Shown here: piece after piece, positions 10,196 through 23,045 of the stretch
Position numbering within the stretch: position 1 is the stretch's first letter
How the letters are laid out: each line of letters begins with the position of its first letter
NCBI GenBank assembly: GCA_000469685.2
Contig: LS997566.1
Span: forward strand, 6,430,491 to 6,494,490
Direction of reading: 5' to 3'
Length of the DNA: 64,000 bases
DNA from: Haemonchus contortus
Taxonomy: Eukaryota > Nematoda > Chromadorea > Rhabditida > Trichostrongylidae
Translations under genes and position numbers: made by a program
Notes under the pieces: model-generated
Databases searched by the model: none
Seen by the model: the letters and a program-made list of their open reading frames with translations, nothing else
Told to the model about the DNA's origin: nothing

Positions 10196-12364
10196 AAGTT
10201 TCATGAGTGCAAACTCCATGACTCCATTGGTAAGCATGGGGTATCTATCAGCGGTGCGCTCGACTTGAATCACTGTGCCCTCTGATCTCCTCCCAGCTCA
10301 GCGGTGCGTTTCAGTGCTAGTCACCTTTGCGTAATGACCACCACTCAGTTAGTTTCATCTCTCAGAAAACAGGTGTCAAAGAGGAATGCTATTGAAACAT
10401 ATGTCTTCCGGCAGCGATTGCGCTGTATTTTCTTAAGCGCGGCCATTATTCCTGATTATTAGCGAAAGCAGAATAGATGCATTTGGCATTTGTTCATCGT
10501 CTGACCCGAAAGTTGAATTCCAGCAGTATTATTCGGGTGACTAATAGAAAGCATCCAAAAACTCCTCGAGACAGAGCATGGCCCTTAAACTGGTCCTCCG
10601 TATTCCATTGGCCAAGAATCAGACCTATTCCCTGCTGCGCTCGCGTGGTTGAGAAGATGGTACAAAGTAGTCATCTAGATAACCTTTGATACGGACCATA
10701 GGGTTCGGGCCAAACGAAGGTTCACATATTGACTTGTATTTAATTTTATGACAAAAAGAAGAGCCGCTTTTCATCAGTTGAGGGCAAGATTCTCAGCAAT
10801 TTGAGAAAATTCACTTTTCGTCCCACTACAAAGTACTCCTTACAATCCCTTGGGTTCATACAACGCTCTTTGCAGTTGTACTGGTATTGCCCTGGCAGTC
10901 GTATTTTGATATGGACATTTGCATAGTAGTGTACTTACTAAACCATAGATGTTGAAATGCACTTCAGTTTTTTTGAGAAAGGAAGGCAACTGGGCAACTT
11001 CTGAATGATTTTCTAAATTTTTTTCGAAGAATGCAGTTTCTCAGCAATCTTCTCGGCTGGCTTTTTTTAATTATGTGGTTTCTTCCTTCGGAGACTGCTA
11101 AAGTAAGGATAGGAAAGCTTCGGGATGACTATTTCGCTGAATTTCCGTTTTTTGCCCGAACAGGTGGACCTGTAGTTGCCTTCTTTCAATCTCACCGGCA
11201 CCTTTGAATCAACAATAGCTTGCAATCACTCATTTTGCCAAAATGACTTGTCCACCGGCTCTTTTTTATTGACTTTGGGTGGGTGATAGCTGCCCCTGAA
11301 CACCGCTAGCAGCTGGCGGTGGACTTCGACAGCGTGCCACCCGTCTTTTGATGAGTGAGTGATGAGTGGACTTTTTCAAAACATTCGCTTTTGCTAGGTA
11401 GAGAACTATGCCGCAAAGATTCCTAAAACTACAAAGTTTATGGGAAGTTTAAAAAAATTTAAAAGAAATTAGCCTGGAGAAATTGTCGTCCTCGGATAAC
11501 GTCCATATCGTATCTGCTCTCAGTAAATAGTACTAATTTAATTGATAAGCTTCAATATACCCAGGAAATGGCTTTGTAGAGTTATTTGTCTGATTTTCGA
11601 AGATTTTGGATTGCCAGAAATTTCTAGATTTTGTGTTCACCTTTAAATTTCAAATCCCGCTGAATAGACGTTGGTGAAATCGCAGATAAGTCGCTGTTAG
11701 TACAAGCACTGCCCGTGGATCGGTGCCCGACTCATTCTGACCCTTCCTTTCCATTAACTTCATCTCGCGATATCCTTCAGTCAAGGGAGAAGAGAGGTGT
11801 CAAATAAGGCAGAAGTTTTTCTCCACGGGTACTTACAAAGAGAAAGTCTACGTCCGCGCAGTTCTAGGAATTTCTATAGATGTAGTATGCATGGCGTACA
11901 CCACTAAAAGCCTAATAATTGAGGGACTTTCAAAATTTTCCCGTTGGTTACCCTGCAATACCAGGTGCAGTCGAATAATTTATTCAAAATAGTGGTCATT
12001 CCAAATTGAGGTGGATATGGTCGGCTTGGTGGTCCAGACAGAGAGAAGACAAGCTCGTGACCTCGGTTGACTCTCGACCACCTGTCCGAAAACGATATCT
12101 CATGTCAATTGGCGTCAGTCGGCATGTCCAATGTCGTACATACCATTCCCACTAGGAATATCCTATTGCCCCAAAAACCTTTACCTATCTACTTTTACTA
12201 TTTCACTGCTTCCTTTTACCTGAAATAGATAAGGATGGCTCCATTCCGGTGAACCCATTTGATGTTTTCGCGTAGTCAAGAGCACTACTGGCATTTCGAG
12301 CTGTGGATATACTTCTTTGATATAGATTTGTATGTCGTTTCTAGGCCGACGGTTATGCGGAAAG
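10196..12364. other. no supported gene
   Basis: Unremarkable sequence. Frames are short and overlap on both strands, and no repeat family member was seen. Confidence 0.45.
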
Positions 12365-12478
12365 TAATAAATAAATAAATAAATAAGTGGATACGTTTAA
12401 TTAAGTTAGGATACAGGAACTTAGAGGGAGAAACTAAATAAATAAATAAAATAAAATGATAAATAAACAAATAAATGA
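12365..12478. repeat. paired (TAAA)n-type microsatellites
   Basis: Two AT-rich tandem tracts, 12365-12386 and 12432-12478, with variant AAAATAA and AAACAAAT units in the second. The long minus-strand open frame here is produced by the repeat. Confidence 0.88.
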
Positions 12479-13525
12479 ACAATGTTAATGTGTCCTTCAT
12501 TCAAAATTCAACGTTCAAATCGTCCAGTTGTATGGAGGTGAATTCATAAAAAAATTTTCTTTTGTCCAAATATTATATAAAATTATTGACACGCGACTCG
12601 TCTTTCTAATTTGCTTCATCAAGTATCTCGAAAATTTCGAGTGGATTTCGAACCCATGGCGCATCCGAGAACATTTCGTTATAGCCCGAAGATTTCTGCC
12701 AAGCCATTCTTCTCTGTGGTGCTGAGGCTTTGCATTCCTGCTAATTTTTACGATGACGACAATTTTTAATCCATTAGAAATGAAATTTTGAATTTGCTTT
12801 TGAAGAAAGCCGGTAACGTAATGGAAAGCTAATAGTAAACGGTATAGTAGGAGTAGCAAGTATAGTAAGCGGTAGCCGCTGTCTCATACATGCCCATAAT
12901 CGACGTCAATCCAAAAGTAATACTCTTAATAGTCGCGCACGTGCCTGTAGTGGGTTTTGATCCGAAAATTGCTACCTTTACGATGGAATTCGTTAAGCCG
13001 TGGATACGATCGTCACACATCAAGTATACGGTCACATCATTCTGGTAACCAGTACCAATTGACATTTAAGTGTTTTTAGTCCGTTAAACTAGTACGAATA
13101 CCTTATTAGATTTATTCGCATGACTTATTGTACTAAACTTCATCTTTTGATGGGCCAAATTGGCAGGCAAAATGCTCTCCTTTTATGGGATTCGTACAAA
13201 GCAACCGGTAATACTTCACCAGTTTTTGGAAGGGTTGAGGGGAATCTTCTGAATTTCCATACCTATTGGGTAGCTGGCCGGCTTGCTGGCTCTGTGTTGT
13301 TCCGATCTTTTCCACGGGGGCTCTCCATCCTCTTCATCATCTCCTCCCTACCTTCCTTGCTGCCTCTCTATCTTTCCTACATGTCACGTGTGGACCGTCT
13401 TCCCAACAGGTTTGAATGGATCTCTTTTCTTTGTTCTCTGTTCATCTGCTCCTGTTTGGTTGCTTCACTAAATCCCCTTACCTAGTTGTTACTGTACTCT
13501 TCTAGTAGTTACGCTCAAGCTCTTG

Positions 13526-13803
13526 AAGGGGATCAAATAAACTCTGCTGGAGTCAATCAATCCCATGTTCGGAATGCGCCTCACCTTAGACTTCATTCAG
13601 GATGGTAGTGGTGATTCAAGTGGTAACGGATGCTCAGTCACTCACAGGCCCCTTACCTCTGAGCCTCCGAGTGACCGACCACCCAATGCACCAAATCAGC
13701 GTTTCAATCCTCCCAGACAAGTCTGGTTCCAATGAACAAACTAATAGGAGGAGTGGAAGGCTTGTTGGCATGAGCCCACTGACACTGCACCACCTCCATT
13801 GAA
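13526..13803 (-). mobile_element. tRNA-derived SINE with B-box region deleted
   Basis: Full-length span on the minus strand: AGTCAATCAATCCC, then GACTTCATTCAGGATGGTAG, CTCCCAGACAAGTCTGG, GGAAGGCTTGTTGG, and finally the 5' head TGCACCACCTCC at about 13786-13797. About 50 bp including the B box is missing between GGCTTGTTGG and the head. Confidence 0.82.
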
Positions 13804-16160
13804 GCAGGTTCTAGACTTAACGATTACATTAGGAGAGATGCTGCCCAGCTGAATCTGAATCATTCTCAATTTCGGTAATCCGTGGAGTACGCCATTCATT
13901 CTAATTGCAGCTGTAGTTGTAATCAAGGGCCAGGGAGCGTGAGGCTTGAACATTTCGCTAAATCTTTCAGCCTTCTTACTTCCACTCGGTTCCTAGTTCA
14001 AAGTAAAGAAAAAAGCTGTAAACTAGCGCTCAATTTGGCAAAAACTGTGGCCATAGTTACAGTGTCCTCGTAATGATTTTACGCTCAGAAACCGAAAGCT
14101 CTGCCAATGATGAAAAACCATGAAGCAAAAACATCCGACAGGATCGTAAAATATTCATTTACTGCATGTTCGCTGGTTCTCATTAAAGCTGCTCTAAAAC
14201 GCACCTAAAAATCGCATCTACGGACAGGCACATTAACCGCAGGAAGTTTAGAAAGTGAAGAGAGTGAGATCTTCCAATGTTCACGATGGTCAAAATTCTT
14301 AGGCACGGCTGGATCCAGCTCTCTGAGCAATGGGGCGATCAAGTGGGAAATGCCGCTGGAGGGATTCTTGTGTCAATTCCGAAATCCATTATTACATCTG
14401 AATGTCCTTTGTTTTAGGCACACTGAAAATTGTTGGGAAAGTGATCAAACCGCAACCTAGAACAGCCTTTGTTTCCGGTACGAAATCGATTTTGCGCGCG
14501 AATAATCGATAATTCACGCAAACATACACACACACATCAACCCAATATGAGAGTTTGAAGTGAATGAAAGCACAGAAATAATACTCATACACCATAGGAT
14601 AAACGGCTAATCTCTAGCGGCCTTTGTCATTCTTCTGTCCTTCCCTTTTATCCTTTTTCTCTTTCTACGAAAAACCTTCGGTCGTCCATAGATACGCTAT
14701 CCCACTTGGTCAGTGGATCGATTCTGATTATTCCTCGAGTAAATGAAGTGAGTTGAGCTTACAACATTCCAATTTCGCCCAAAAAGGTCTAGGCCCAGAT
14801 GCCATTCGGGCAAAATGATGTTCAACAGTCCACTGACCTCAGTGAAAACCCGGTGATTACGATTAGCAAGTGACAGATGACCATTCAACTTTCAACCGAT
14901 GTGTTTCATTGTCCTGATCTCGTGGTGATTGAGGAACCCAACTCGCCGCTCTTTACACCGTTCCCGACTTCTACCCTCGGGTGCCAGCTGGGAAAAAATA
15001 TTCATTCCGGACTAGGCGAATTTCACGACTAGCGGTCCCGCCTGTCCCTCGCGTATGTGGGATCTATTTTTACTACCACAATTTATTGACACTAATAATC
15101 AGGCATTACAACATGTTCGTCCTCATTGGTGAGTCCATTTATTACAGCTTGCAGTGAAGTTCTAACAATACTGCGATTTTACTAATACATCGTGCGGAAA
15201 GGTTCTTCAGGAGGAGAATCACAGGGATGTTTCATTAGTGCTTCATAACGATTCGAATTGTTATTTTCTAGTAGGTGCCTAAAGGGACCAGAAGACGGAT
15301 TTGTTTATTTTTGAAATTTCAATATTCTCAATGACTCAACCCTCCATAGAAGCTCTCTCACAAGCGTTCAAATTTGAAAGCAAAATTATAGCAGCCCAGA
15401 GTTACAGAAATCAAAACAATTCGAAATTCAAAATGATGCTGAGAGGTTTTTATAAAAAAGCTTTAAACTGTTGATATCATACCGTACCTTATGATACCTT
15501 CCTGTTATTCGTATCAACATAGAGGCGGTCGTTTCTGTGGTTCCAAGTTTTCTTGAAACTATTGAAGATCCGCAAAATCAGTATCAGATTGGAATGAAGG
15601 ACGATCAGTTCAACGAAGGTCAATCTCAGACCACACTTTCCTTAGTTATTTGCTTTTTAACTAATTTACTTTTTATTTATCATTAATCAATTTATTTTAA
15701 ATTTCTTTATTCACCTATCCAATTATTTATTTACATTTACATCTGGATTACATACCGTTAGTAACGGTGGAGATATTGGACAAATGTGATTCTGAGTCGA
15801 AAAGTAAGCAAGGACTCCAACTTCACGATAGAAAACCTATTTTAAAAAAAGCTGGAGGAGATCGAAAAGATTCTCCCTAAATATTATTCACTTTTTCAAT
15901 ACCAATTTACCATTTTTCCGTCACCTAAGTACTGTACCAGTGACCAATCGCAAGTCATGTGTTACTGTTGGCCCGGGGACGTCTTTGAATACTTTTTTTC
16001 CAACGAATATGGTAATACTAGCCAAGTAAACAAGTTTCACGGCCTGGCTCATTTTTCCAGACTTCTTGACTAGCAGAGGGTAATGGGTTTTGTAAAAACA
16101 CCATGAACCTAGAACATACTCAACTGTTGTGTAACTTTACACTATACACTTCTCGTTAAT
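13804..16160. other. no supported gene
   Basis: No repeat copy or exon-like stretch found. A short (CA)n run lies at 14523-14536. The minus strand near 14955 has a B-box-like GGGTTCCTCAATC without an A box. Confidence 0.4.
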
Positions 16161-16167
16161 ATTTTCC

Positions 16168-16680
16168 AGTGGAAGAAAACCTCCTACATAAAAAGACACT
16201 ACACTGTGTGGCCAAAGGCTGGGAGAAGCAGAAAATCCGTTGTCTGGAGGAAATTTCTGAGACTTTCTGGGAAACTCGTCCAGAAAAACTGATAATTTAC
16301 TTCCCACCGAACATTGAGCACCACTGGGCCGATATTAGCCGATTCCCATTGGAAACCTAGCACGATGAAATGGTCATGTAATCGCAGCAAACCCCATACA
16401 ATCAGTGGTCATGTCGAGCTATGAGCCGAACAAAAAGGTGAAGGTCAATGTCTGAACTGAATTGAATGAGAACAGTCAAAGTATAGTCTGTGAAGAACTG
16501 TTCGCAACGATCATGCCGATGCCATTTCATAGAGGTTTTTCATCCCCAGAGGAGGACCTCGACATCCCACCGAGATCTCCCATGGTTTTGTCCCGACTCC
16601 GTCTGACTATCGATGACACTGATTTTCCGCTCAATCGCCTTACCCCTTCGGATCTCCCAACGCTCCAGATAAAGGTGATT
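16168..16680 (+). CDS. two weak candidate exons or decayed coding sequence, unknown product
   Basis: First block 16169-16360 starts right after a nematode-like acceptor (TATTTTCCAG) and reads to a stop. Its end, YFPPNIEHHWADISRFP, faintly recalls the DLNPIEHLWAD box of Tc1-type transposases, but nothing else of that family is visible. Second block, about 16459-16674, is polar and acidic (SSPEEDLDIPPRSPMVLSRL, then TIDDTDFPLNRLTPSDLP). It ends at AAG followed by GTGATT, a possible donor. The blocks are separated by stops. Without homology these could be chance frames. Confidence 0.2.
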
Positions 16681-16749
16681 TTAGAGGCGCCAAATTGACG
16701 GCCGGATAGGAAGCTCACTGCCATGGCTAAAGGGGTCGAGGTCGGGAGA

Positions 16750-16761
16750 GGGGGGGGGGGG
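16750..16761 (+). repeat. G12 homopolymer
   Basis: Twelve consecutive G in a purine-rich stretch. Confidence 0.95.
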
Positions 16762-16884
16762 CTATGATAAAGAAGTCGAGCTGCTTATTCCTTGACTGTC
16801 CATACCTGGTTTATCAGAACTGCCTGAAATCACCTTCAATAACTTTTGTAAACTCAATTAAGACTGATTTTGTGGAGTGATTTC

Positions 16885-17125
16885 CTTAGCCTAATCTTAA
16901 TTTTTGATCTTTCATTTTTTTGCTTTTTCTCTCCATTTTTCAAGTTTTTTCAACCTTTCTCTTTCCCTAATTTTTGCATTTTTCCTTCTAAATGCAGTCC
17001 ACTTAAATTCCTTTCTCTCTTTTTTCTTTTTTCTTTTCCTTGCATCTATTTCCCCTTTCTTATTTCATGTTTATTCCACTCCCACGGCCTGCATTTCCCT
17101 TTTCAAGTTCCCCCTGAGTTCTCCC
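16885..17125 (+). repeat. polypyrimidine tract region
   Basis: About 240 bp almost free of G on the plus strand and dominated by T with CTT, CTC and TTTCC runs. Open frames rich in F, S and L here are composition artefacts. Confidence 0.7.
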
Positions 17126-18089
17126 TAAACTCTTGAGTCGATTTAAAAATGCATTTTGAAGGGCATTTGGGTGAAGGCGAAACAGTGATGAGTGGTGAGA
17201 ATAGGTTAGGGACCCAAATCTGCTTTGGTAGTACTGGTTTAGTTCGTGAGAACAAAAGTCCTGGCTTTAATCAAGCTTTTTAAGTCGTTCGGTAGACCGA
17301 ATGCCCTTTTTTGTGCGACTTTAGTACCTAGTGGAGTAGTTGTAATGATTGTAACAAAATGGTCGTTCACAAGTGTAAACTCTGTTCAATAGTTGAAGAT
17401 GCTTGCAATAGATCGTGCACTCAGATTACAGAATAATTTATAAAGTTGCTCCCGTGCTCATGAACCTCTGAGCATACAAATGGTGTGAACTAGTTAGCCA
17501 GGTTTTTCTCCCAAGCCCCCATAGCCTGCATTTCGCGCAACCCTTCTGTAGTACCTTATGTAGTTACTCATGGTTGATTATCGACGAAAACGAAGTTAAT
17601 TTCATTTTGAAAATTTTCTTCTAGAATTACCTGCTTTTTTACACCTTTCACGCCTAGGGGCAAGTGAGGTTCTCAAGTTACTCCGAGGTGTTTCTGTCGC
17701 TTTTAAACAGCTGGAGGTAGTATCCCGAGCTGTATGAGATCGGTCAAATAATCACACTGAGCGGAAAACGGCCGTTTCTTCAAAAAAAACCTTCACGTCT
17801 TGAGATTTCCTTTTGAATTGACTCCTACTTGATGATAGTGCTGTCAAAGACTGCTTTCGAAAGTAGCAAGTGATACGGTTATTAATTTACGGCATAAGAG
17901 GTACCTTCTTACAACATCTGTACTGCTAACAATGCAATGACTAATATAAGAAGTTTATTTCCCAAAAAATATGCAATATACTTGAGACTTTTCTTATATT
18001 CGTTGTCTTTCAATCGCGCCGCCTTTGGGACCGCAAGGCTTGATGGTAACCCCTTTGCATACTTGAAGACCCACTTTACTAGGCTGAAA

Positions 18090-18197
18090 CTTACATGAAG
18101 GCTTTATGACTACTTCAAGAATGGCAGCAAACGAGTTTTTGATAACTTCTGCATTATTCAAGTGTGTAGTCACGTAAATGGACAAAAAGGTTTTCAA
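18090..18197 (-). CDS. weak candidate exon, unknown product
   Basis: Minus-strand stretch TFLSIYVTTHLNNAEVIKNS followed by FAAILEVVIKPS. It runs from a possible acceptor (CATCAG before TTGAAAACC) to a good donor match (CAT followed by GTAAGTTT at about 18090). Reading on without splicing gives a basic tail ending KGGAIERQRI. No family recognised and no partner exon found nearby. Confidence 0.18.
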
Positions 18198-20117
18198 CTG
18201 ATGACTGATCTCTGTACTTTAGTAAGTGGAGTAATCTACTTCACTGAGTAGGGTAATATTCTGTGACTTTATGAAGCATACAAATGGGGTGCAAATTCCT
18301 GTTTTGGAGAAAACTAGTAGACATTAGAATTTTTTCGTTTGCCGGAGTAAATAAGGATGTCTGGTCGTCGTTTCTGGCTAACCAATTCAACCGACTTTTA
18401 GTAGTAACTCTCTATGGTTACGGTTGCGGTCACCCTGAAACGAACTCCACATGTTCAAGTTCTTTTTGACATAAATCGTTCGCCAAACGACCTCCTGCTC
18501 CTACTAGTTTACTTGATAGCTTTGAGTGCTCATTATACATCTTACTATATAGAACTATCGGTTAGACTCCTAAAACGGAAAAGTCCGTGAAAACTGGTGC
18601 TGGTGACCACCTTTTCACCTTTGAACCGCTTACTGGCCTTCACTTTTCACGAGAAGTTTTCCTTCGGGTTCAAGCCTTAACACTCCGCCCGTAATCCCGT
18701 GCCACCGCCCAAATCTTAAAATAGCAGGTTCTTGCCGAGACTAATATGATTGACATATGACTGACAATTTCAAAAAAAACATCTGATTAAGGGAGTTGAA
18801 ATTACTCGTCTATAGGTTTCATGGAGCCAGTTGTTACTGCGTTTCAAAATTGCAGGTTCGCCTTCACATTCCTCACCATAAATCGTATGCATCACATTAA
18901 TGTCCCCATGTTTATTTTTCAGTGATCTCACGCCTTCTTGATTTTGTCGAGCTAGAAGTACGGTAGAAATTATTAATATACCAAAATAGCTTTTAGAATA
19001 TTTTTTGATGAATTTTTTGATATGGTAAGAAACCGGCAGCGCTGTCCATGTCTTCAAATGCGAATTATCTAAATTTTGAGCGAGATCATTTCAAAACCAG
19101 GCTACTGACCATAGCATTACTCTGATGTCGGAACGAAAGAAAGGGCTTTTCTAGTGTGCGTCATGCAGCCTACTTCCAATCAATATAATAAAAGCACTGA
19201 AAGGCGTGTATGATTTGGCTTTCACTATATTTTTTCCAAACGATGACTGCTGGATGGATGGGATGAAGCCCAAAGTTTATGCTGTAGGACAACCCGATGT
19301 CTGTCTGCTGGGTAGTAAGTCCGTTTTGGGAGACTTAATCTGAGAGTTCTCCAGTAAGAGAAACTTCTCAACTGCTCAGTTTTTTATTGTTTTAAGGAAA
19401 TCAGCAATCCAGCTAGCCAATACTCATAAATCTCCTTCATTCTAGGAGCCTTTTTTTTAGACGAAAAATCCACATTGGACAGCAATCCCTTGATTGTTCA
19501 CGAAATGGTTTTATGGTCCTCTGCGATGACCATAAAGTCCGGAATTAGGTGTTCTTACCGTTTACCTCTGTAGAGCATAATCCCAAAATTTCTTTCCCGC
19601 ACGTCCATTGTTTGTGACAGTAGTAGGCCAGATATCGCCATGCTGCCCTTTGTGAAACCTTTTCTAAAACTTCAGGAACACCAAACTCTTCTATCAGACC
19701 GATTTTAATTGTTTACACCCTGAAAGTCCTCGTAGGTTGAGTACGTTCCATCAAGGACAAGTGTTGGCTTAGTTGGTAACTCTTGTGTTTTGTGGCATAC
19801 TTCGTGTACGCCATGCAATCGACATCACTTTATATTCACCTGTATCGTGCGAGTGGTCCACAGGTTCCCTAGCTAAGCACTGCTTTGTGTATTTTTCCAG
19901 AAAGATTTGGTAAACGCAGGATTCTCATTGGTCAGCCCTATGTCATGAATCGTCAAGGGCAGAAAGCGTAGGTATAAACAAAGGAAAGCAACAGTGTGTA
20001 GAAGCCATCTGTGAGAAGCCAATTGCCATTCATGAACAGCCCGTAAAGGTGACTATCGCTGTGATGATTGACTAATTAGCAGAAGCGCTGAACAAAAACA
20101 AATCATCACCCCCATCT
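18198..20117. other. no supported gene
   Basis: AT-rich. The minus frame at 18770-19057 has a possible acceptor (CTTCTAG before CTCGACAAAATC) but no convincing partner. Confidence 0.4.
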
Positions 20118-20129
20118 CCCCCCCCCCCC
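20118..20129 (+). repeat. C12 homopolymer
   Basis: Twelve consecutive C within a C-rich stretch 20108-20140. Confidence 0.95.
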
Positions 20130-20187
20130 ACTCCCTGCCTGCCCACGTCTGCTTCTATACCTTATTTATTACATATGGTATAGTCGT

Positions 20188-20487
20188 AAATGAATTCGGT
20201 GTAGCGCCAAGTCGGACCCTATCAAAAGTATCATCAAGGGATCGAATCTCGGACCAATAGCCCAAGCCAACCGAGCCTTCCATCCCTACGGGGTCGATAG
20301 ATTTATTTCAGACTCATCTGGGAGTATAAAAAAGGACTGATTCGGACGTAGGCTGGCTATCGCAATTCATTGTATAGGCTATGCATACATTCAGAAGGCC
20401 TACACGATTCTGACTGAGAGTAGAATGTAGGGTGCATACCAAGAATGGATCGAACAGAACGGAAAGACTTCATATTTCCGTCCTTTA
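20188..20487 (+). mobile_element. tRNA-derived SINE, old copy
   Basis: Head GGTGTAGCGCCAAGT, B-box-like GGGATCGAATCTCGG, CAAGCCAACCGAGCCTTCC, GACTCATCTGGGAG, GGCTGGCTATCGCAATTC, and a tail ending TCCTTT. It forms a close inverted pair with 20957-21242. Confidence 0.86.
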
Positions 20488-20956
20488 TATTACCATTCAT
20501 TCTGATCGGCAAACCATATAGTCTTTCAATTCTTCATGCGAGAAAAATGATCTGAAACTCGAAACGAAACTAGCAATGTCGATTTTCTGTAGTTTATTGA
20601 ATTGAAATCCATTGAAAGTTTATTGCCTGAACCCTCTTCAAACTCTCAATTGAACCAGACATCGAGTACGTGCATACGTCCCTTCCGATCAAGATTGACT
20701 AGAAAAATTGAAGAAAAATTTCAAAAGAATCAGGAAAAAATGAATTGACAGTCATGTACCAAGTTGAATTTGGAAGTTTTGTTAAATAATGATGTTCCCT
20801 TCAAAATTCTCAGACTTACCGACCTAACGAGCGATAGGTTGTTCCTCCTACCCTGAGTGACCCTAAGTTTGAGGGTAACGCTTGATTTCTGAGAAAGTCA
20901 GTAGCAATCAGAGAAGCTTTCTGAAGAACTATTTAGTACTTAGTTGGAATTTTTAG

Positions 20957-21242
20957 AAGGTATAGCAAAAGTCTTTCGCATCAATTAATCCTTGGAACGC
21001 GCCCCGCACTCGACTTCCATTCAAAATCACGCAGTGCTTTTGAATGCGTGTGTGGCCTATACAATGACTTGCAGTTGCCAGCCGATGCATATGTCAGTGC
21101 TTTTTTCCTCTCAGACGAGTCTGGTACCGAATAACCGACACCGGAAGGATGTAAGGCCTGATTGGTCTGGGCGGATATCTATTTGTTCCGATCCCTGATC
21201 ATGCACGTGTGATAGTACCACTTGCCACTACATCACCTCTGC
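20957..21242 (-). mobile_element. tRNA-derived SINE, near full length
   Basis: Left end is the 3' tail in reverse (AAGGTATAGCAAAAGTC, ATCAATTAATCC). Then follow CCCCGCACTCGACTTCCATT, CAGACGAGTCTGGTACCGA and GGTCTGGGCGGATATC, with the head CACTTGCCACTACATCACCT at the right end. The B box is altered (GATCCCTGATCATGC). Confidence 0.9.
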
Positions 21243-22145
21243 TTTTCTTGTATGGCATTTCTATTTATTCTGTGTCGGCATGTCACCGTCACCAGACAGA
21301 ATAGATTTGACTTATAAATTCGAAAAATTCATAAAGTCATGAATAGAAACCAGTTTCCTGTGCTGACATCATTAGCGAACCACCTTTAAACGACCTCTGG
21401 AATAACCAGTTAGAGAGACACAGTAAAAACCAGGTTTTGTAGACACGTTCCGCATTGTTATTTTAATGTTTTCTGGAAATTTCTACCACAAACTGTCGTT
21501 TTTATTGGAAATGCTATTGAAAACGTTTCGTGGAAAGGTACTGGAAACCATGAAAATAGTGTTTCAGTTATTTTGACAGCGTTTTCCGAGATTTTCTGTT
21601 TTTTTTTCCAAAAGACTCGAAGGCTCAGCAGCGATTCCATGATTTCCGGAGCCAAGAAATAACCCTATTATCCCTCTCTGCCACCTACTGTGCGGGATCT
21701 CCGTGTATGTTAGTGGCTGGGGTCATCAGCTTCTCTCTTGCTTCCGAATCGCTCATCGTTGACCTCGGTCGAGCACTATATGTGCCTTTCTTTATCCTCG
21801 CTTCTCCTGCTGTTCTATTTACCCAGATGGTCCCATCCGTAAACGGACCAAAACATTCGAGATTGACAGCCTCGTTTGGTTATTGTTTGCTTTCCCCTCA
21901 GCTGTGTATCAATGTCTACCCTTTGCAAATTTTCGATAATTCATTATTCTACCAACACCTACCCCTTCATTATGACCCGCACTTCTTTCATTTATTTCCA
22001 GGACTTTTTTAAGTTTGTTCAAGAAGAAATTCTATACGGTTTTGTTTAGAGGAAAGGTGTCCTAAATCTGTACTCTTCTTGTCAGCAGCCAGTCAATCAC
22101 TTCAGTAGCCACGCCGTTCTAAAAAATCTGTCAAGGATCTCTAGT
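21243..22145. other. no supported gene
   Basis: Frames up to about 100 codons with leucine- and phenylalanine-rich translations. No splice pattern or repeat recognised. Confidence 0.4.
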
Positions 22146-22149
22146 ATTC

Positions 22150-22250
22150 GAGAAAATACTTCATTATATTTTACTTCATTGAATACTTTACTATATTGCA
22201 TACTTTATCGAATATGTAGTATCAACAAACGGCATACTCCATCGAATAAA
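22150..22250. repeat. degenerate short tandem repeat (ATACTTYATYGAATA-like)
   Basis: Four or five diverged copies of a 15-20 bp unit, e.g. TTACTTCATTGAATAC, CATACTTTATCGAATA and CATACTCCATCGAATA. Confidence 0.5.
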
Positions 22251-22752
22251 GGCGTGAATTAATTATGTAATCACCCGAAAATCCAGAAATTTCGAAGTTT
22301 TCATACTCTATACTCTCCATTTTGCCTACCTGACTGGTATTGTTGATGACTTCATTGCTTCCTGGTGCTTCATTCTCGTCTCCGATGTCCTTGCATGGCT
22401 GATGAAATAGGATTCGCCCCAGATAAGGTGTGCCTTGTCAGCTAGGCAATAAGTATCCCTACAAGATTTTTGTAACCTGAGCCTCCCGCTGGTAACTCCT
22501 ACTGCGCGGCCTGATTTCAGATTTATTAATGGCCTGGATTGATTGTGATCATGGTTTCCTTCCCGGCGACTAACAGGAGAAAAACCCTGATAGTAGAGTT
22601 TTTTCAATGCTGTCATCACATAAAAAAACAGACTTCGATAGGCTCTCCTGACTGATTCTTTTTCTCTCTTTTACTATTTTATTTTTTTTTCACCATTTAT
22701 TTTGTTTATTTATTATTTTACTCATTTTTTCTTTTTTTTAATGCGTTAATTG

Positions 22753-23045
22753 AAGCGAAGATAGTGTAGCGATATGTGGCACGCTGCCACACTCATAGTC
22801 CTGCGATCCCATCCCGGATCGAGATCCGCGTAACCCAGTCGAGCCGTTCAACTCTCAGGAGTTGGGGTTAGTGGTACTGGACTCGTTTAGGAGGGTAAAA
22901 GGCAGTGATTTGTGCATTGGATGGCCACAGTAATTCATTGTATAGGCCTTATACCCATTCAAACGCCACTAAGGTTCTGAATGGAAGTCGTATGAGGGGC
23001 ACATTTCCCTTACGGCGCTAATCAACGTTAAAAAACCGAACCCTT
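22753..23045 (+). mobile_element. tRNA-derived SINE, old copy
   Basis: Head GATAGTGTAGCGATATGTGG, degraded B box (TGCGATCCCATCCCGG), then AACCCAGTCGAGCC, GGTACTGGACTCG, GGATGGCCACAG and CTGAATGGAAGTCGTATG. A T-rich tract of about 80 bp (22660-22742) lies directly upstream. Confidence 0.85.

Noticed and set aside
12285..12500. Membrane-like ORF with LFIYLFIY repeats
   Set aside because: Direct translation of the (TAAA)n microsatellite.
16300..16360. Tc1/mariner transposase relic (PPNIEHHWADI)
   Set aside because: Only a single loose motif; no DDE context, no terminal inverted repeats found around it.
16885..17125. Hydrophobic membrane protein frames rich in F, L and S
   Set aside because: Produced by a T/C-rich tract; two shifted frames give the same kind of peptide.
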